A DNA stretch of 64,000 nucleotides from Myxococcales bacterium (lineage in GTDB: Bacteria; Myxococcota_A; Polyangia; Polyangiales; Polyangiaceae), in contig JADJQX010000001.1 of the NCBI GenBank assembly GCA_016712525.1, forward strand, positions 930,001-994,000, written 5' to 3'. Of the stretch, positions 60,730 through 64,000 are shown in pieces. Positions within the stretch are counted from its first letter, which is position 1; each line of letters opens with the position of its first letter. Below the pieces are notes generated by a model. It saw nothing but the letters and a program-made list of their open reading frames with translations. It was not told the DNA's origin and searched no databases. The position numbers and the translations under genes were made by a program.

Positions 60730-61974
60730 TCAGCCCGCCCTACCCTCCACCTCGCGGCGGACCATGTCGAGGCCCGCGAAGGCCGCGAACTTCTGCACCA
60801 TCGTGCGCTCGTGGGAGAAAAAGACCTTCTTCGCGCGGGTGCCTTGGGCCGTGGCGACCGCGAGGAACACCGTGCCGACGGGCTTCTCCGGCGAGCCTCC
60901 GCTCGGGCCCGCCACGCCCGTGAGGGCCAGCGCCACGTCGGCTCCGGCGCGCTCACGGACGCCCTCGGCCATGGCCCGCGCGACCTCCTCGCTCACGGCT
61001 CCGTGCGCGGCGATGAGCGCGGGGTCCACTCCCGCGAAGCGTGTTTTGGCTTCGTTCGCGTACGTCACCGCGTCGGCGAGCAGGTACGCCGATGCGCCGG
61101 CCTCGCGTGTGAGCAGGTGACCCACGAGGCCCCCGGTGCAGCTCTCGGCCACCGCGAGGGTGAGCTTCTTCTCGAGCAGCGAGCGCGCGACGACCGCGGC
61201 GAACGTGTCGTCGCCCTCGCCGAAGACCGCGTCGCCGAGACGAGCGCGCACTTCGCGGGCGATCTCCGTGGCGCGCGCCTTCGCGGTGTCGAGGTCGTCG
61301 GCGCGCACGAGCACCTTCACCTCGATCTCGGGGAAATGCGCGCGGTACCCCAGCGTGAGACCTGGCGTCGCGGCCTCGAGCCCGGCCAATCGCTCGCCGA
61401 CCTGCGACTCGGGGAGACCAAAGCAGTGCAGGTGGATCTGGTGCGACAGGGCGCGCCCGAGCGACGCGATGCGGGGCACGACCTCACCCTCGAACATGGC
61501 CTTCATCTCGCGGGGGACGCCGGGCATGAAGAAGAAGCGGCAACCATCGAGCGTCATGCCGAAGCCCGGGGCGGTGCCTTGCGCGTTGGGCAGCACGTCG
61601 GCTCCCTCGGGAAAATCGGCCTGTTTGGCGTTGCTCGGGCTCATGGGGCGGCCGAGCCGCTCGAAGCGCGCGACGATGGCCGCGAGGGAGGCGTCGTCTC
61701 GTCGCATCGGCACGCCGAGCGCTTCGGCCGCACACTCGGACGTGAGGTCGTCGGTCGTGGGGCCAAGGCCTCCCGTCACCACGACGACCTTGGCCTCTCT
61801 CGCCAGGGCGCGGAGGGTGCGCACGATGCGGGCGCGATCGTCGGCGATGGTCAGGTGGGACACGACGTCGAAGCCGAGGGCGGTGAGGCGCTCGCCGAGC
61901 CAGGCGGCGTTGGAGTTCACGAGCTCGCCGCGGGTGAGCTCGGTACCGATGGTGAGGATGACGGAGGGATGCAT
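60730..61974 (-). CDS. cinA: CinA (NMN deamidase / competence-damage inducible protein)
   Basis: A 414-residue protein with both CinA domains. N-terminal COG1058 domain: TIGTELTRGELVNSNAAWL and VVVTGGLGPTTDDLTSE. C-terminal PncC domain (about 250-400): VAESCTGGLVGHLLT, VTYANEAKTRFAGVD, GAVSEEVARAMAEG and ALTGVAGPSGGSPEKPVGTVFLA. PncC deamidates nicotinamide mononucleotide in NAD recycling; the N-terminal domain is an ADP-ribose pyrophosphatase-like domain. Follows the methyltransferase by nine bases. Confidence 0.93.
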   Translation of the reverse strand: MHPSVILTIGTELTRGELVNSNAAWLGERLTALGFDVVSHLTIADDRARIVRTLRALAREAKVVVVTGGLGPTTDDLTSECAAEALGVPMRRDDASLAAIVARFERLGRPMSPSNAKQADFPEGADVLPNAQGTAPGFGMTLDGCRFFFMPGVPREMKAMFEGEVVPRIASLGRALSHQIHLHCFGLPESQVGERLAGLEAATPGLTLGYRAHFPEIEVKVLVRADDLDTAKARATEIAREVRARLGDAVFGEGDDTFAAVVARSLLEKKLTLAVAESCTGGLVGHLLTREAGASAYLLADAVTYANEAKTRFAGVDPALIAAHGAVSEEVARAMAEGVRERAGADVALALTGVAGPSGGSPEKPVGTVFLAVATAQGTRAKKVFFSHERTMVQKFAAFAGLDMVRREVEGRAG

Positions 61975-61983
61975 GGAAGGGAC

Positions 61984-63468
61984 CTAGGGTTCCTTTGGAT
62001 GTCGCTCGAGGGAGAAAGGGTCACCGGGGCCGTTTTCGGCCTCGAGGAGGGCGCGCAACGAGAGGCGCTGGAGCACGGCTTTTCCTAGCGGGCGCTGCTC
62101 GTCCCAGAACACGCGGGCCTCGAAAAATTCCCGGGCGAGCGGGCTCTCCAGGGCCTTCGCCACACACGCGGCGGAGGCCTCGTCGTCGAACGGCAAGAAC
62201 GTGACGGTGTCGTCGAAGACGACGGGCTGCCCCTCGCAGGGGCCGACGAGGTGAAAGGCGAGACGTTTGTACAGCCCGCACACGGCCACCTTGTAGGGCG
62301 CGAAGGCGTACGGGCCCACCCCGAAGATCGAGAACGCCGGGCGGCCCGCGTAAATGCGGCTCTTGCGCGCGAGCAGCGTGGCCTCATGACGACGCAGGTA
62401 GGTGTACGTGCGCGGGGCCGACTCGGCGAGCGCCTCGGTCGGATCGAAGAGGGCGCGCTGCGGCACGACGAGCGCACGTGCCCCCGGAGCACGCCGATTC
62501 GCGACGTCGCTTCCCTTCATGAGCGGGAGGACGTGGGAGGGCTCGAGCTCCACCGGCTCGCCGAGGCCGTTCACGAAGGTCTCGCCCACGCGGTGAAGCT
62601 CCATCACCTTGGCGGCGTCGTGTTTGATGCCCGAGCGCCACTCGGGCTCGTCGGGGCCGTCGTTCGTGCGCTCGAGGAAGGCCGTCCTGCCCTCGGCGTC
62701 GACGTCGCCCGTGAGGCTGCCCCTTCGCACGCCGAGCCGCGACACCGGCGCCGACACGAGATCGGGCCGCACGGCGAACACGCCCCCAGCCCCGCGCGGA
62801 GAGGCGGGCCGCGCGGCGAAGGCCACGGCGTCGACCGAGGCGCCGAAATGCCGGCGCGCGTCGAGCTTCCAGATGTCGCCCTCGGCGTGCACTCCCTCGC
62901 GATGAAAGAAGCTCACCATCTTGCGGGCGACCTGCGCCTTGCACAGCACGGCGAGGCTCGCCCCACGCGTGAGCGCCGCGCGCCCGAGCACCTCGAGCAT
63001 CCACACCGAGATATCGAAGTTCGAGGCGCCCGTGACGGCGTCGAGGCCGACGAGCCCGGTGCGGCGCGTGCGCTCGGGCCCGTTCGAGCCTCCGAGCTTG
63101 CTCACCGTCGCCGACGTGACCCACGGCGGGTTGCCGAGCACGAGCACCGGAGCGGGCAGCTCACTCAGCACCGCCGCCCAGTCGACCCCGAAGAAGTCGG
63201 CCTCTTCGACGCGCGCCGAGGCACCGAGGGCGCGGCGGGCCTCGGCCACGTACTCCGCGTTCACGTCGAACCCCACGAGGCGCGCGCGCGGGAACACCTC
63301 ACGCGCCGCGAGCAAGAAGGCGCCCTTGCCGCACGTGGGCTCGAGCACGGCACGCGGCCTCACCCCCGTCTCGGCGACGGCCCGCACCACGCCCCGCGCG
63401 AGCTCGAGGGGCGTCTGAAAATCTCCGGCGACGGCGCGCGCCGCGCTCCTCACGCGACGCTCATCCAC
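61984..63468 (-). CDS. N6-adenine DNA methyltransferase-like protein (NPPW)
   Basis: A 494-residue protein. SAM-binding motif I is VLEPTCGKGAFLLAA (LEPxxGxGxF), with LVGFDVNAEYV next, and the catalytic motif IV is VLGNPPWVTSA, typical of N6-adenine methyltransferases of the Eco57I/TaqI type. The GTG-started frame begins near the FQTPLELARGVVRAV segment (motif X-like), as in such enzymes. The C-terminal half is a possible target-recognition domain (FAPYKVAVCGLYKRLAF). No restriction enzyme gene is beside it; it may be orphan or bifunctional. Runs into cinA. Confidence 0.82.
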   Translation of the reverse strand: MDERRVRSAARAVAGDFQTPLELARGVVRAVAETGVRPRAVLEPTCGKGAFLLAAREVFPRARLVGFDVNAEYVAEARRALGASARVEEADFFGVDWAAVLSELPAPVLVLGNPPWVTSATVSKLGGSNGPERTRRTGLVGLDAVTGASNFDISVWMLEVLGRAALTRGASLAVLCKAQVARKMVSFFHREGVHAEGDIWKLDARRHFGASVDAVAFAARPASPRGAGGVFAVRPDLVSAPVSRLGVRRGSLTGDVDAEGRTAFLERTNDGPDEPEWRSGIKHDAAKVMELHRVGETFVNGLGEPVELEPSHVLPLMKGSDVANRRAPGARALVVPQRALFDPTEALAESAPRTYTYLRRHEATLLARKSRIYAGRPAFSIFGVGPYAFAPYKVAVCGLYKRLAFHLVGPCEGQPVVFDDTVTFLPFDDEASAACVAKALESPLAREFFEARVFWDEQRPLGKAVLQRLSLRALLEAENGPGDPFSLERHPKEP

Positions 63469-63623
63469 GGGTGGGCTCCGACCGTTCGCTCATCTCGCTC
63501 GCGCCTTCCGTAGCAGGGTTCGGCGCCCTCGCTCACCCCATTCACGCGCACATGGGCACACACCACCGAACGAGCCCTCACGATTTCGTGTCACGCCTCT
63601 TCGCGCGGCGAGTTCTCCCTTTC

Positions 63624-64000
63624 ATGAGCCCACGCGCCCTCGACCCCATCGTCCGAGCCTTTCGTGAAGAGCCCAAGCTCCGCGCCTTCGCCCTCGCGCA
63701 CTTCGTCGACGACGTCGGCGTGGCGGTGGCGGCGTGGGCGTCGATGCTCCTCATGACGAACCTCTTCACGAGCCAGGCCGAGCGCGCGAAGCTCATGTTG
63801 CCTTCGTTGCTCGCGTTCCTCGTGGGCACGATCGTCTCGGGCCCGCTGGCCGACGGCGCGCGGCGTCGCCTCTCGGGCCCCGGCCTCGCTCGGTACCGCC
63901 ACGCGCTCGTCGTAGGCTCGCGTGTGGTCGAGGGGATGTGGCTCGTCTTGCTCGTGGCCCTGGTGAAGACGGGTACGCCGACGATCGGCCGCATTTTGCC
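63624..64000 (+). CDS. MFS-like transporter (N-terminal part, cut by window end)
   Basis: A frame without a stop to the window end, 125 complete codons. The sequence has the start of a major facilitator transporter: LRAFALAHFVDDVGVAVAAWASMLLM (helix 1), LMLPSLLAFLVGTIVSGPLADGARRR (helix 2 and the loop with GxxxDxxRR type) and LVVGSRVVEGMWLVLLVALV. Start ATG after a Phe-rich leader; a longer in-frame extension upstream adds a short basic tail. Substrate unknown. Confidence 0.65.
   Translation, partial: MSPRALDPIVRAFREEPKLRAFALAHFVDDVGVAVAAWASMLLMTNLFTSQAERAKLMLPSLLAFLVGTIVSGPLADGARRRLSGPGLARYRHALVVGSRVVEGMWLVLLVALVKTGTPTIGRIL

Overview
The window is high-GC DNA (about 70% by eye) with tight gene packing, many 4-bp stop/start overlaps, and many secreted lipoproteins whose mature N-termini are rich in Asp, Ala, Gly and Pro. 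It also has a Ser/Thr protein kinase and a paired DUF1592/DUF1552 locus. Together these suggest a large-genome myxobacterium of the Polyangiales (Myxococcota); this is inference from gene content, since no rRNA or tRNA gene is visible.

Left end (1-13.8 kb), a defence island. The plus strand carries a two-gene RADAR system: rdrA (P-loop ATPase, 7137-10970) and rdrB (adenosine deaminase with a very large insertion, 10974-13784). Divergent from it, on the minus strand, runs a six-gene array: two nearly identical small STAND-like ATPases, a larger STAND-like ATPase with a membrane helix and coiled coil, a helical protein of unknown function, a DUF262 protein and a HipA-family kinase cut by the window edge. 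Five genes of the array are joined to their neighbours by 4-bp overlaps in two blocks (6946-2399 and 2312-1), separated by an 86-bp gap holding a palindromic repeat. This layout is the most interesting part of the window: it may be a RADAR variant with extra sensor or back-up toxin modules, or several defence systems side by side.

Middle (14-35 kb), mostly housekeeping, regulatory and cell-envelope genes: a MshEN/TPR-like protein, a LEA14-like lipoprotein, a Clp_N-ClpS fusion, a Ser/Thr kinase, an XRE/MmyB-type regulator with a good operator palindrome before a DUF2834 operon, a LysR regulator, DUF2071, a CDP-alcohol phosphatidyltransferase, a methyltransferase, a hydrolase, and the DUF1592-DUF1552-lipoprotein operon.

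35-50 kb: a coupled pair of a TROVE/vWA-like protein and an ARPP-like/Fis-HTH protein (a possible RNA stress or repair module), a PhoD-type phosphatase, an SDR, a four-gene NosL/ABC operon, a cNMP-binding protein with a GNAT enzyme, ribulose-phosphate epimerase and a lipoprotein metallopeptidase.

50-64 kb: a minus-strand series of secreted proteins (two paralogous lipoproteins, a lipoprotein with a PEP/pyruvate-binding fold, a lamin-tail lipoprotein, a large SGNH-esterase-like protein), then CinA, an NPPW-type DNA methyltransferase and the start of an MFS-like transporter. Several unusual dispersed and tandem repeats occur between genes: a 22-bp palindromic family, a 41-bp tandem array, a roughly 155-bp element found twice, and a triplicated motif near 46 kb.
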